DNA from: Pseudoxanthomonas sp. X-1
Lineage (GTDB): Bacteria; Pseudomonadota; Gammaproteobacteria; Xanthomonadales; Xanthomonadaceae
Direction: 5' to 3'
DNA length: 64,000 bases
Assembly: GCF_020042665.1 (NCBI RefSeq)
Contig: NZ_CP083376.1
Coordinates: forward strand, 2,268,001-2,332,000
The first letter of the stretch is position 1. Every line of letters begins with the position of its first letter. This document shows, piece by piece, positions 35,855-47,297 of the stretch. The position numbers and the translations under genes were made by a program. The notes under the pieces are model-generated. The model ran no database searches, had not been told where the DNA came from, and saw nothing but the letters and a program-made list of their open reading frames with translations.

Positions 35855-36772
35855 ATGGCGTCGGCGACCTTGCTGCTGCCGGCGCGCGCCCAGCTCGCCG
35901 GCGAACTGCCGGAACCGGCCGGCAAGGCCCTGGCGCGTGCCGACCGCGACCAGGGCGAGGCGGGCGAGCGCGCCCAGCTGCGCCGCCATTTCCGCCTGGT
36001 CCCCGATCACTGGCCGGTCGCGGCGCTCACCCGGCAGCTCGACGCCGGCGATGCCGCCCAGGCGCGCTGGCTGCGCGCCGACCCCGCCTTTCTGGCCCCC
36101 GACATGACCGGCGCACGGCTGCTGGCGCACGGGCCTGCGCTGGGCCTGGAACAGGCCGATGTCGATGCACTGCTGCCGGCGCTCAAGCCGCTGTTCGGCG
36201 ATGCCGGTTTCCTGCTGGACGCGCCGACGCCGGCGCGCTGGTATCTGCGCCTGCTGAGCGACACGCCGCTGCCGGAGTTCGCCGCGCCCGAGCAGGTGCT
36301 GGGCGACGACCTGTTCGGCCATCTGCCGCATGGCGATGCCGGGCGCCGCTGGCGCGCCCTGTTCACCGAGGCCCAGGTGCTGCTGCACCAGCATCCCTGG
36401 AACGCGCAGCGCATCGCCCAGGGCAAGCCGGCGGTCAACGCGCTGTGGTTCTGGGGCCCGGGCGTGCTGCCGCAGACGGTGAGCACCTCGTACCGTCAGG
36501 TCCGCAGCCGTGACGAACTGCTGCAGGCGCTGGCACGCCAGGCAGGCGTGGCCGAGGCGATCGAACAGGGCGTCGATGCGCTGGTCGACCTGCGCCACCT
36601 CAAGTCGCCGGCGATGTTCACCGAGCAGGTGCTGGCGCCACTGCTGGCCGAACTGCGCCGCGGCGAGCTGGCGCGCGTGGTGCTGGATTTCCAGGACGGG
36701 GCGCGCTTCACGCTGACCGCCGCGCAGCGCTGGCGCCTGCTGCGCCGTGCCTTGAAGCGCCTGGACGCATGA
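35855..36772 (+). CDS. Conserved protein of unknown function (relatives annotated as phosphoglycerate mutase)
   Basis: A 305-residue soluble protein, Ala/Leu-rich, with the recognisable stretches RHFRLVPDHWPVAALTRQLDAGDAAQARWLRADPAFL, HPWNAQRIAQGKPAVNALWFWGPGVLP and ARVVLDFQDGARFTLTAAQRWRLLRRALKRL. Similar proteins upstream of recJ in xanthomonads carry names such as phosphoglycerate mutase or regulatory protein, but I see neither the RHG motif of the dPGM family nor the metal ligands of iPGM, so that name is not supported here. Its stop overlaps the recJ start by 4 bases, implying co-expression with recJ. Function unknown. Confidence 0.75.
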   Translation: MASATLLLPARAQLAGELPEPAGKALARADRDQGEAGERAQLRRHFRLVPDHWPVAALTRQLDAGDAAQARWLRADPAFLAPDMTGARLLAHGPALGLEQADVDALLPALKPLFGDAGFLLDAPTPARWYLRLLSDTPLPEFAAPEQVLGDDLFGHLPHGDAGRRWRALFTEAQVLLHQHPWNAQRIAQGKPAVNALWFWGPGVLPQTVSTSYRQVRSRDELLQALARQAGVAEAIEQGVDALVDLRHLKSPAMFTEQVLAPLLAELRRGELARVVLDFQDGARFTLTAAQRWRLLRRALKRLDA

Positions 36773-38553
36773 GGCCGGCCACCCGCATCACCCGCCGCAG
36801 CCTCGTCGAGGGCGGACCGTGGTCCAGCGCGGTGCCGCCGCTGCTGCAGCGGATCTACGCCGGGCGCGGCGCCGGCGACGAGGCAGGCGCGCGCCCGCGC
36901 CTGGCGCAGCTGCATCCGCCGCACCTGCTCAGCGGCATGGACGCGGCGGTGACGCTGCTGGCCGAGGCCATCGCGCAGGACCGGCACATCGTCGTGGTCG
37001 GCGACTTCGACTGCGATGGCGCCACCGCCTGCGCGGTCGCCGTGCGCGGGCTGATCCTGCTCGGCGCGCGCCACGTCACCCCCGCGGTGCCCAACCGCGT
37101 GACCCACGGCTACGGACTATCGCCTTCGCTGGTGTCCGAACTGGCCGCGCTCAAACCGGACCTGCTGGTCACCGTCGACCACGGCATCGCCTGCCATGCC
37201 GGCATCGCACAGGCGCGCGCGCTGGGCTGGCAGGTGCTGGTCACCGATCACCATCTGCCCGGCGCCGCGCTGCCGCCCGCGCACGCCATCGTCAATCCCA
37301 ACCTGGCCGGCGACGGCTTCCCGAGCAAGGCACTGGCCGGGGTCGGGGTGATGTTCTACGTGCTGCTGGCGCTGCGCCGCAGGCTTTATGGCGATCATCC
37401 TTCGAGCGAGTCGAGGGCAGGCGCTGATCGCGAGCATCAGACGGCGGACCTCCATGGCCGCGGTCCTCCGAAAAACCGGCCCGATCTGACTGCACTGCTC
37501 GACCTGGTCGCCGTCGGCACCATCGCCGACCTGGTGCCTCTGGATGCCAACAACCGTGCGCTGGTCGCCGCCGGCCTGCGCCGGCTGCGGGCGGGGCAGG
37601 GCTGCGCCGGCCTGCGGGCGCTGATCGAGGTCTGCGGCCGCCGCGCCGAGACGCTCAGCGCCGCTGATGTCGGCTTCGCCGTCGCACCGCGTCTGAACGC
37701 CGCCGGCCGGCTGGAGGACATGGCGCTGGGCATCGCCTGTTTGCTGTGCGACGAGGACGGCCCGGCGCGCGAGATGGCCGGCGTGCTGCACGCGATCAAC
37801 GCCGAACGCCGCGGCGTGCAGCAGCAGATGACCGATGCGGCCGAGGCCGCGCTGTCCAAGGTCGCCACACTCGATGGCGAGGTGCCGATCGCGGTGTGCC
37901 TGTTCGATGCCGACTGGCATCCGGGCGTGGTCGGCCTGGTCGCCTCGAAGATGAAGGATCGCGTACATCGCCCGGTGATCGCCTTCGCCCCGGCCGAGCC
38001 CGGCAGCGACGCGCTACGCGGGTCGGCGCGCTCGATCCCCGGCTTCCATATCCGCGATGCGCTGGCCGCGGTCGATGCCCGGCAGCCGGGACTGATCCAG
38101 AAGTTCGGCGGTCACGCGATGGCCGCCGGCCTGAGCCTCGAACGGGCCCAGCTGCCCGCGTTCGAGGCCGCCTTCCGCGCGCATGCCGCCGCCACGCTGG
38201 ACGCCGCGCTGCTGCAGGCCGAACTGCTCAGCGACGGCGAACTGCTGCCGCACGAGTTCGACCGCGCCCACGCCGAGGCCCTGCGGGACGGCGGGCCCTG
38301 GGGGCAGGGCTTCGCCGAGCCGCTGTTCGACGGTGTGTTCGAGGTGATCGACTGGCGCCCGATCGGTGAGCGCCATCGCAAGCTGGTGCTGCGCTGCCCG
38401 CAGCGTCCCAGGCCGCTGGACGCCATCCACTTCAACGGCCTTACCCCCGAACCGCCCGCGCCCCGGCTGCACATCGCCTACCGCCTGGCGCCCGACGACT
38501 ACCGCGGCGGCGACGCGATCCAGCTGATCGTCGAGCACTGCGTTCCGGCCTGA
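36769..38553 (+). CDS. recJ: Single-stranded-DNA-specific exonuclease RecJ, with an in-frame insertion
   Basis: RecJ degrades single-stranded DNA 5' to 3' in recombination and mismatch repair. The 594-residue protein carries the DHH phosphoesterase motifs VVVGDFDCDGATACAVA (about 73-89), TVDHGIACH, VTDHHLPG, NPN, AVGTIADLVPLD, and the DHHA1 part with FGGHAMAAGLSL. All metal-binding residues are present. Between LRRRLYG and RPDLTALLDLVAVGT (nt about 37391-37480) lies a linker of about 30 polar residues where relatives I know have about 10; its codons look unlike the flanks. The start overlaps the upstream gene (ATGA). A degraded second 3' end follows the stop. Confidence 0.96.
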   Translation: MRPATRITRRSLVEGGPWSSAVPPLLQRIYAGRGAGDEAGARPRLAQLHPPHLLSGMDAAVTLLAEAIAQDRHIVVVGDFDCDGATACAVAVRGLILLGARHVTPAVPNRVTHGYGLSPSLVSELAALKPDLLVTVDHGIACHAGIAQARALGWQVLVTDHHLPGAALPPAHAIVNPNLAGDGFPSKALAGVGVMFYVLLALRRRLYGDHPSSESRAGADREHQTADLHGRGPPKNRPDLTALLDLVAVGTIADLVPLDANNRALVAAGLRRLRAGQGCAGLRALIEVCGRRAETLSAADVGFAVAPRLNAAGRLEDMALGIACLLCDEDGPAREMAGVLHAINAERRGVQQQMTDAAEAALSKVATLDGEVPIAVCLFDADWHPGVVGLVASKMKDRVHRPVIAFAPAEPGSDALRGSARSIPGFHIRDALAAVDARQPGLIQKFGGHAMAAGLSLERAQLPAFEAAFRAHAAATLDAALLQAELLSDGELLPHEFDRAHAEALRDGGPWGQGFAEPLFDGVFEVIDWRPIGERHRKLVLRCPQRPRPLDAIHFNGLTPEPPAPRLHIAYRLAPDDYRGGDAIQLIVEHCVPA

Positions 38554-38562
38554 ACCAAGCCG

Positions 38563-38765
38563 GACGCCTGCCTCGGCGGTGTTGCCCCGTTCGATTGGCG
38601 CCGGCCATTCGTGCGCACGGTCCGCATGTGCCTGAGGATGCGATCACTGGGGTGTCTGGCGCGTCGATCCGCCACCGTCACGCCTGTGGATCGCCTATCG
38701 GCATGCCGGACGCCTATCGCGGCGTCTCGGCGATTCAACCGATCATCGAGCACGTCGAAGCCGCT
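38563..38765 (+). pseudogene. Degenerate second copy of the recJ 3' end
   Basis: The DNA after recJ resembles its own last 200 bases. By hand alignment 38690-38753 matches 38473-38538 at about 49 of 64 aligned positions with one 2-base gap. The remnant still reads DAYRGVSAIQPIIEHVEA against DDYRGGDAIQLIVEHCVPA in RecJ, and many differences are third-position changes. Weaker similarity extends upstream (GATTGGCGCC near 38592 against GACTGGCGCC near 38350). It is frameshifted and has no start. It looks like the tail of a related but different recJ allele left by recombination. Confidence 0.65.
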
Positions 38766-39828
38766 CGGACAGCGTTCCCCGCTGAGGTTTGACGTTGGTC
38801 ACGATGGTCGGCATTTCCCACGCGCCGCCAGCGGCGACCAGTCGGCACAGGCCGTTGCTGGCCTCGCTGGTCTTCACGAATGCGTCGCCGTTCCAGCCCC
38901 AGGAAGCGGTCGACCAGCAATCGCCCAGCCCGCGGTCCTTCAGGGCTGAACGGATCGTGCGGCCGTCTTCATCGTCCGTTCCGAGGGTGGTGACCAAGGT
39001 GGGCTCGTAGGGCGCGCGATCATGGATCACCCAGTAGCCGAAACCTTCGTTGTAGGCCGCGCGCCAGCAAAGCGTCGATACCAGCAGCTTGTCCTGGTTG
39101 AGCCGGGTCACCCGCAGCGCCTGCCGTTCGTCGCCAAGCATCGGGCTTGGCTCCGGACTGAGCGCGTCGCAGTCGTCTGCACCGGACGCCGCTTGCAGCG
39201 CGGTGCGCAAGGCCGGCGATTTCGCCAGCGCGATGTCGCCGGACTTCGTTGGCGGCAGGGGCGCCAGCACCACGGTCGGCATCGGCACGGGCGGCAGCAC
39301 ACGGCTTTCGCTGCGATCGCCCTTGCGGACCAGTGCGCCGGGCGTGCCCAGTCGACCCTGGAACTCGTCCATCTTCAACAGGATCGCGGATGCGCCCTGA
39401 TCGGACAGCGTCCAGCGCTTTCCGTTGTCGCCCACGGCGACGATGTCGCTGTCGCGTCGCAGCGCCGCGAGCAAGGCGCTGGTCTGGGAGGCCGAGAGCG
39501 TGGCGCTGCCACCGTCCAGCGGAAGCGCGCCCAGGTCGGTGCCGTCGATCCGCAGACGCAGGTGGCGCGGCAGGTCGGCATCGCCATCGTATTGTCCCAG
39601 CATCAGCTGCGCATCGACCCGCGTGCCGGCGCCGGCCTTGCGCGTCAGCAGCACCGACACCGGTAGGCGGTCGCCCTGGTCGGCCTGATAGCCGGCGGCA
39701 CGACAGGTGCGGGTGTTGTCGCAGGCAAGCATCCAGTCCTGATGCTCGAAGCTGATTCCGCCTGGCACCTCTGCGGCCAAGGTGCCTGCGGCGATCGCCA
39801 GGAGGATCGTCAAAGACCAGAAACGCAT
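38743..39828 (-). CDS. DUF1176 domain protein, exported
   Basis: This 361-residue protein starts with a cleavable Sec signal peptide (MRFWSLTILLAIAAGTLAAEV) and then shows DUF1176 features: WMLACDNTRTCRAAGYQAD (two Cys that may form a disulfide), the middle LLKMDEFQGRLGTPGALVRKG and a C-terminal CWRAAYNEGFGYWVI ... GLGDCWSTASWGWNGDAFVKTSEASNGLCRLVAAGGAWEMPTIVTNV. Periplasmic; function not known. Its last codons run into the recJ remnant, so the C-terminal 10 or so residues may be unusual. Confidence 0.85.
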   Translation of the reverse strand: MRFWSLTILLAIAAGTLAAEVPGGISFEHQDWMLACDNTRTCRAAGYQADQGDRLPVSVLLTRKAGAGTRVDAQLMLGQYDGDADLPRHLRLRIDGTDLGALPLDGGSATLSASQTSALLAALRRDSDIVAVGDNGKRWTLSDQGASAILLKMDEFQGRLGTPGALVRKGDRSESRVLPPVPMPTVVLAPLPPTKSGDIALAKSPALRTALQAASGADDCDALSPEPSPMLGDERQALRVTRLNQDKLLVSTLCWRAAYNEGFGYWVIHDRAPYEPTLVTTLGTDDEDGRTIRSALKDRGLGDCWSTASWGWNGDAFVKTSEASNGLCRLVAAGGAWEMPTIVTNVKPQRGTLSERLRRAR

Positions 39829-39942
39829 GGGCAGCCCTGCCTACTCCCTGAAAGGGCGTCCATGATCCCGTGGCCTCCGTGCTACGCCAAGGCCTCCGTC
39901 TTGCTTGGAAGCTCAGGCAGCCTCCGCGGGTGTCGGTGGCGC

Positions 39943-41496
39943 TCAACCGAAGCGAGGCTTGCTGCCCCAGATCTGCGGCCAGATCGGTGGGATGTCGCGG
40001 CAGACGAAGATCGCGTAATCGTTCGCCGATTCCTCGTTGGCCACCCCCTCGCGGTTGCGGAAGACGCCGTGCGAGGTGCACCTGGCGACGCTGCCGCGCT
40101 GGTCCTCGGCAGTGTTGCCCAGTTCGATGATCACGCCAGGCGGCGGATTGCCATAGCCGCGATACCAGGCCGAGTTGGTCCGGCTGATCACCGGCGGCAG
40201 GCCGAGCGCCGGACCGTACAGCGCCATGGCGCCGGCTTCGCCGTAGTTGTTGGCCAGGATGGCGGTGCGGGCCCGCTCGGCCTCGGGCAAGGCGTGGTAG
40301 ATCGAGGCCACGCGCTGGGCGAGCTCCTGCCAGCCCACCTGCTCGGCGTAGTCGCCGTGCAGGCGCTGGTTCAGATGCCAGAGCGGCGAGTTGATCGGCG
40401 CGATCGGCAGGTGCAGCGCCGCGCCCAGCGGCAGGCCGACCGCCAGCAGCGCACCCACCGCGATGCGAAGTCCGCGCGCGCGGCCCGCCGGCATGGAGGC
40501 GCACCAGCGCTCGATGGCCACATAGCCGGCCGCCAGCAGCATGGGGTAGCCGGGCGCCATGTAGTAGCCACGCCCACGCGAGAGCGCGAACAGCAGCAGC
40601 GGCACCGCATACATCCAGGCCAGCACGCGGTAACGGCGCATCGAACCGGCCAGCGTCACGAACCCCAGTCCCGCCAGCCAGACCGGCAGGGTCAGCAGGC
40701 TCGCATTGGCGTACAGCTGCTCGGGGAAGAACAGGTCCGTGCGGCCGATGGCCACATCGCGCGCATGGATATGAGCGACGAAGTCCAGATAGATGAAGTC
40801 GTGCCGCACCTGCCAGACCAGGTTGGGCAGGAAGATCGCGAACGCCACGCCCACCCCCAGCCAGGGCCAGCGCGTGCGCAGCTGCGCGCGCATCGGTCCG
40901 GCCAGCACGCCCGCGGCCAGGCCGATGGCCCAGTACACGATGGTGTAGCGCGTCATCAGGCCGAGGCCGAAGACCGCGCCGAGCGCCAGCCACAGGCGCA
41001 GATCGCCGCCCTTGGCCAGCCGCAGCACCAGCCACGCGGCCGCCACCGCCCACAGCAGGTCAGGACCGCAGTACATGAGGATGCTGCTGTTGACCAGGCC
41101 GAAGGGCATGCACGCGGTGGCGAGCGCGGCGCAGACCTGGGCGAAGCGCCGGCCGCCGAGCTCCCGGGCGATCATCCCGGCCAGCACCATGGCGCCGCAC
41201 TGGGACAGCGCGGCGACCACGCGGAAGCCGGGGAGCCATGTCCCGAACACGGCCAGCTCCAGCCGCGCCAGCCATGGCACCAGCGGCGGGTAGGGCACAT
41301 AGCCCCAATCCAGATGCCGGGCGTCGTCCAGCACCTGCAGTTCGTCCCGATGGAAGCCGTAGGCGCCGTTGAGCCACAGATGGACGAGGAAGCGCACGAG
41401 CGCCAGGGCGAGCAGCAGGGCCATGCCGGAGCGGTCGCTCCGTGCGCTGGCCGGGGCGGCGGTGTCGGAGAAGGGCGCAGACAGGGACGTGGTCAT
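39943..41496 (-). CDS. GT39-type (ArnT/PMT-like) membrane glycosyltransferase
   Basis: This 517-residue integral membrane protein has about 10-12 hydrophobic segments and the family signature YGFHRDELQVLDDARHLDWGYVPYPPLVPWLARL (first periplasmic loop, with the conserved acidic pair). Such enzymes (PMT_2, glycosyltransferase family 39) use polyprenyl-phosphate sugars to glycosylate lipids or proteins on the periplasmic side. VNSSILMYCGPDLLW and FALSRGRGYYMAPGYPMLLAAG are typical of the subfamily annotated as hypothetical glycosyltransferases. I chose the ATG at 41496 before the first helix; the 42-residue extension to 41622 looks non-native. The acceptor is unknown. Confidence 0.88.
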   Translation of the reverse strand: MTTSLSAPFSDTAAPASARSDRSGMALLLALALVRFLVHLWLNGAYGFHRDELQVLDDARHLDWGYVPYPPLVPWLARLELAVFGTWLPGFRVVAALSQCGAMVLAGMIARELGGRRFAQVCAALATACMPFGLVNSSILMYCGPDLLWAVAAAWLVLRLAKGGDLRLWLALGAVFGLGLMTRYTIVYWAIGLAAGVLAGPMRAQLRTRWPWLGVGVAFAIFLPNLVWQVRHDFIYLDFVAHIHARDVAIGRTDLFFPEQLYANASLLTLPVWLAGLGFVTLAGSMRRYRVLAWMYAVPLLLFALSRGRGYYMAPGYPMLLAAGYVAIERWCASMPAGRARGLRIAVGALLAVGLPLGAALHLPIAPINSPLWHLNQRLHGDYAEQVGWQELAQRVASIYHALPEAERARTAILANNYGEAGAMALYGPALGLPPVISRTNSAWYRGYGNPPPGVIIELGNTAEDQRGSVARCTSHGVFRNREGVANEESANDYAIFVCRDIPPIWPQIWGSKPRFG

Positions 41497-41680
41497 GGCG
41501 GAGCGTCGGCCGGGATTCCGCGCAGTGTTCCCGCTGTGCCGCGCCCGGACCAGCCGAAAGTGACCACTCCACGCAAGTCTGGGACCAGCCGCGGGCCCGC
41601 AGGGACATAAGCGGTCATGCACGTGCAGCGCCTGGCGCCGCGATGGGGCGGCGCGGCCGGGCAGCCCGTAGAATTGGCCG

Positions 41681-42562
41681 ATGCCTGCACCCGCACCGAC
41701 CGCCTACGAACGCTTCCTGCCGTGGAAGCGCTGGTTCGAGATCGGCTTCTGGGGACTCAACGCGGTGGTGGGCGCGATCTTCAGCAGCGTCACCGTGGTC
41801 ATGGACATCCACAAGGTCGGGCTGCATTTCGCCGACTGGGAGCCGGTGGTCTGGGAGTGCTCGAGCCATCTGATGTGGCTGGCGATGGTCTGGCCGATCG
41901 CCTGGTTCACCCGCCGCTATCCGTTCCACTGGGACACCTGGCGCCGGCAGCTGCCGCGGCATCTGCTGTTCAGCGTGGCGGTCTCGGTCATGCACGTGTC
42001 GGGCATGGTCGGCCTGCGCATGCTGGCCTACCGCTGGATGGGGAGCCACTACGATTTCGGCGACTGGCCCAAGGGCCTGTTCTACGAGTACCTCAAGGAC
42101 GTGCGCGGCTACTTCTGGTGCGTCCTGCTGATCGAGCTCTACCGCCTGGCCATGCGCCGCCTGCAGGGCGAGGCCAGCCTGCTGGCCCCGCCCGACGAGG
42201 GCCAGCCGCTGGAGTCGGTGGACCGGCCGGAGCGCTTCCTGGTGCGCAAGCTCGGGCGCGACTTCCTGGTCGCCACCGATGAGGTCGAATGGATCCGCGC
42301 GGCGGGCAACTACGTCAACCTGCGCGTGCGCGGCCACGACTACCCGCTGCGCAGCACCATGACCGAGATCGCCGCCAGGCTGGACCCGGACCGCTTCGCG
42401 CGCATCCAGCGCAGCTATATCGTCAACCTGGCCCAGGTGGCCTCGATCGAACCCATCGACGGGGGCGAGGCCCGCATCCACCTGAAGGACGGCACCACGC
42501 TGCCGTGCAGCCGTACCTATCGCGCCGCGCTGCGCGAGAAGCTGGGCGTGGGCGAGGCCTGA
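41681..42562 (+). CDS. Membrane-bound LytTR-family transcriptional regulator
   Basis: This 293-residue protein has four predicted membrane helices (about residues 20-45, 58-78, 90-112 and 140-160), a short linker, and a C-terminal LytTR DNA-binding domain (ERFLVRKLGRDFLVATDEVEWIRAAGNYVNLRVRGHDYPLRSTMTEIAARL ... FARIQRSYIVNLAQVASIEP, about 185-290). No receiver domain is present, so the signal is presumably sensed in the membrane. It diverges from the GT39 glycosyltransferase across 184 bp, which makes that gene a possible target. Confidence 0.9.
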   Translation: MPAPAPTAYERFLPWKRWFEIGFWGLNAVVGAIFSSVTVVMDIHKVGLHFADWEPVVWECSSHLMWLAMVWPIAWFTRRYPFHWDTWRRQLPRHLLFSVAVSVMHVSGMVGLRMLAYRWMGSHYDFGDWPKGLFYEYLKDVRGYFWCVLLIELYRLAMRRLQGEASLLAPPDEGQPLESVDRPERFLVRKLGRDFLVATDEVEWIRAAGNYVNLRVRGHDYPLRSTMTEIAARLDPDRFARIQRSYIVNLAQVASIEPIDGGEARIHLKDGTTLPCSRTYRAALREKLGVGEA

Positions 42563-42566
42563 GCAG

Positions 42567-42604
42567 GCGCCCCGGCGGCGCGGCGCCGGGGCGCGCGCTT
42601 CGTT
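42567..42604 (+). terminator. Candidate terminator after the LytTR regulator gene
   Basis: A 10-bp perfect stem (GCGCCCCGGC at 42567-42576 with 42585-42594) is followed by a weak T-containing tail (CTTCGTTG). Confidence 0.5.
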
Positions 42605-42661
42605 GTGGGTGCGGCCGGGGTGGGGCGCATCTCCGGAAGGCGAGGGCGCCCGCGGCCGGCT

Positions 42662-42958
42662 TCAGCCGTGCCGCTTGCGCGCCGCCTCGAACGCGGCCAG
42701 CTGCTCGGCGGTGGCCTCGGGCTGGTGCCGGGCCTTCCACTCGGCGAAGGGCATGCCGTAGACCGCCTCGCGGGCCTGGTCCTTGCTCATCGGCGTGCCG
42801 GCGGCCTCGGCCGCTTCGCGGTACCAGTCCGACAGGCAGTTGCGGCAGAAGCCGGCCAGGATCATCAGATCGATGTTCTGCACGTCCGGCCGTTCGACGT
42901 TGAGATGCTGCAGCAGGCGTCGGAAGGCGGCGGCCTCGAGGTGCGTGGTGTCGGTCAT
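42662..42958 (-). CDS. DUF1244 family protein
   Basis: A 98-residue protein of the DUF1244 family: [42 protein letters not shown] near residues 9-50 contains the conserved FCRNCLxxWY motif, followed by [23 protein letters not shown]. The two cysteines suggest metal or redox chemistry, but the function is unknown. Start at 42958 (MTDTTHLE); the alternative at 42976 adds six residues. It diverges from folD, with 49 bp between starts. Confidence 0.92.
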   Translation of the reverse strand: MTDTTHLEAAAFRRLLQHLNVERPDVQNIDLMILAGFCRNCLSDWYREAAEAAGTPMSKDQAREAVYGMPFAEWKARHQPEATAEQLAAFEAARKRHG

Positions 42959-43007
42959 GGTGCCAATCGGGGACAATAGGGGGCCTGCACTCTATACCGC
43001 GCCTTCG

Positions 43008-43904
43008 ATGACCGCTTCCGCCCCCGCCCGCATCCTCGACGGCCGTCGCATCGCCGAGGACCTCCTGGACCAGCTCAAGCAGCGGGTCGATGCGCGCGTG
43101 GCGGCCGGCAAGGGCGCCCCCGGCCTGGCCGTCGTGCTGGTGGGCGGCGACCCGGCCAGCACGGTCTACGTGCGCAACAAGCGCCGCGCCGCCGAGAAGG
43201 TCGGCATCGTCGCCCACGACTACGACCTGCCGGCCGGCACCACGGAAGGCCAGCTGCTGGCCCTGATCGACCAGCTCAACGCCGACCCACAGATCCACGG
43301 CATTCTGGTGCAGCTGCCGCTGCCGGGCATCCCCGACGCGCGCCGGTTGATCCACCGCATCGACCCGCGCAAGGACGTGGACGGCTTCCACCCGGAGAAC
43401 GTGGGCCACCTGGCCCTGCGCGAGTTCGGCCTGCGCCCGTGCACGCCGCGCGGCATCGTCACCCTGCTGGGCCACACCGACCAGCCGGTGCGCGGGCGCA
43501 ACGCCACCATCGTCGGCGTGTCCAACCACGTGGGCCGGCCGATGGCGCTGGAACTGCTGATCGCAGGCTGCACGGTGACCTGCTGCCACAAGTTCACCCC
43601 GGCCGACGTCCTGGAGGCCAGCGTGCGCAACGCCGACATCCTGGTGGTCGCGGTCGGTCGCCCGCAGCTGATCCCGGGCGAGTGGGTCAAGCCCGGCGCG
43701 GTGGTGATCGACGTGGGCATCAACCGCCTGGACGATGGCCGCCTCACCGGCGATGTGGGCTTCGAGGCGGCCGCCCAGCGCGCCAGCTGGATCACCCCGG
43801 TGCCCGGCGGCGTGGGCCCGATGACCGTGGCCACGCTGATGCAGAACACGATCGAGGCTGCTGATGCGGCGGGGATTGGGGATTCGGGATTCGGGATTGG
43901 CTAA
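43008..43904 (+). CDS. folD: Methylenetetrahydrofolate dehydrogenase/cyclohydrolase, with repeat-encoded C-terminus
   Basis: FolD interconverts methylene-, methenyl- and formyl-tetrahydrofolate with NADP. The 298-residue protein has the catalytic Lys in [14 protein letters not shown] (about 43-56), [23 protein letters not shown], the NADP motif [15 protein letters not shown] (about 166-180) and the [16 protein letters not shown] end signature (about 266-281). After that the native end is replaced by a repeat-derived tail: the last ten residues, [10 protein letters not shown], are translated from the left arm of a heptamer repeat that provides the reading frame to the TAA at 43902. The core enzyme looks intact. 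Confidence 0.95.
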   Translation: MTASAPARILDGRRIAEDLLDQLKQRVDARVAAGKGAPGLAVVLVGGDPASTVYVRNKRRAAEKVGIVAHDYDLPAGTTEGQLLALIDQLNADPQIHGILVQLPLPGIPDARRLIHRIDPRKDVDGFHPENVGHLALREFGLRPCTPRGIVTLLGHTDQPVRGRNATIVGVSNHVGRPMALELLIAGCTVTCCHKFTPADVLEASVRNADILVVAVGRPQLIPGEWVKPGAVVIDVGINRLDDGRLTGDVGFEAAAQRASWITPVPGGVGPMTVATLMQNTIEAADAAGIGDSGFGIG

Positions 43905-44013
43905 AAGCAACGGCAAAGGGCATGTGTCGGCCGATGCCTCTACGTCGGAGATTGGCCGGCAGCGGGACGCTTTGTTGTGGCCAATCCCCAATCCCGAATC
44001 CCCAATCCCCGCC
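43871..44013. repeat. Paired inverted GGGATTC heptamer repeats between folD and guaB
   Basis: Left arm 43871-43900 (tandem GGGATTG/GGGATTC) and right arm 43981-44013 (AATCCCC/GAATCCC units) are inverted copies around about 80 bases. The left arm overlaps the folD coding end; the right arm ends 10 bases before the guaB -10 box. Confidence 0.8.
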
Positions 44014-44022
44014 CCAAATACG

Positions 44023-44029
44023 TTAAAAT
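44023..44029 (+). promoter_or_regulatory. Candidate -10 box of guaB
   Basis: TTAAAAT lies 33 bases before the guaB ATG. The matching -35 position falls inside the right arm of the heptamer repeat, so the element may have placed itself in, or supplied part of, the promoter. Confidence 0.45.
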
Positions 44030-44044
44030 GTCGCGCTTCCCTAG

Positions 44045-45520
<1,476 letters not shown>

Positions 45521-45529
45521 TGGCCGTCC

Positions 45530-45615
45530 GGGAATGGGGAATCGGGAGTCGGGAATCGATGAACCAGCGCCTTCACTGCTTTGCCCATTCCCGATTCCCC
45601 GTTCCCGATTCCCGG
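45530..45615. repeat. Paired inverted GGGAATC heptamer repeats between guaB and guaA
   Basis: Left arm 45530-45558 (GGGAATG, GGGAATC, GGGAGTC, GGGAATC) and right arm 45584-45615 (CCATTCCCGATTCCCC ...) can pair as a long hairpin around a 25-base centre. The unit here is GGGAATC, not the GGGATTC of the other two elements. It fills the whole guaB-guaA gap and leaves 5 bases before the guaA ATG. Confidence 0.8.
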
Positions 45616-45620
45616 CCCCG

Positions 45621-47186
<1,566 letters not shown>

Positions 47187-47297
47187 TCGCGGGTCTCTTG
47201 GAGATCAGCGCCAGCGATCGAACAAGCAGCGCGATGTAGCCACGGGCGGCCGGAACGGGAACAGGCGAGCGGCTGTGCCGCCAGCGTTCCGGTCGAC

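Noticed and set aside
35855..36772. Phosphoglycerate mutase function
   Set aside because: Neither the RHG motif of the dPGM family nor the metal-ligand pattern of iPGM is visible, so the inherited name is not supported.
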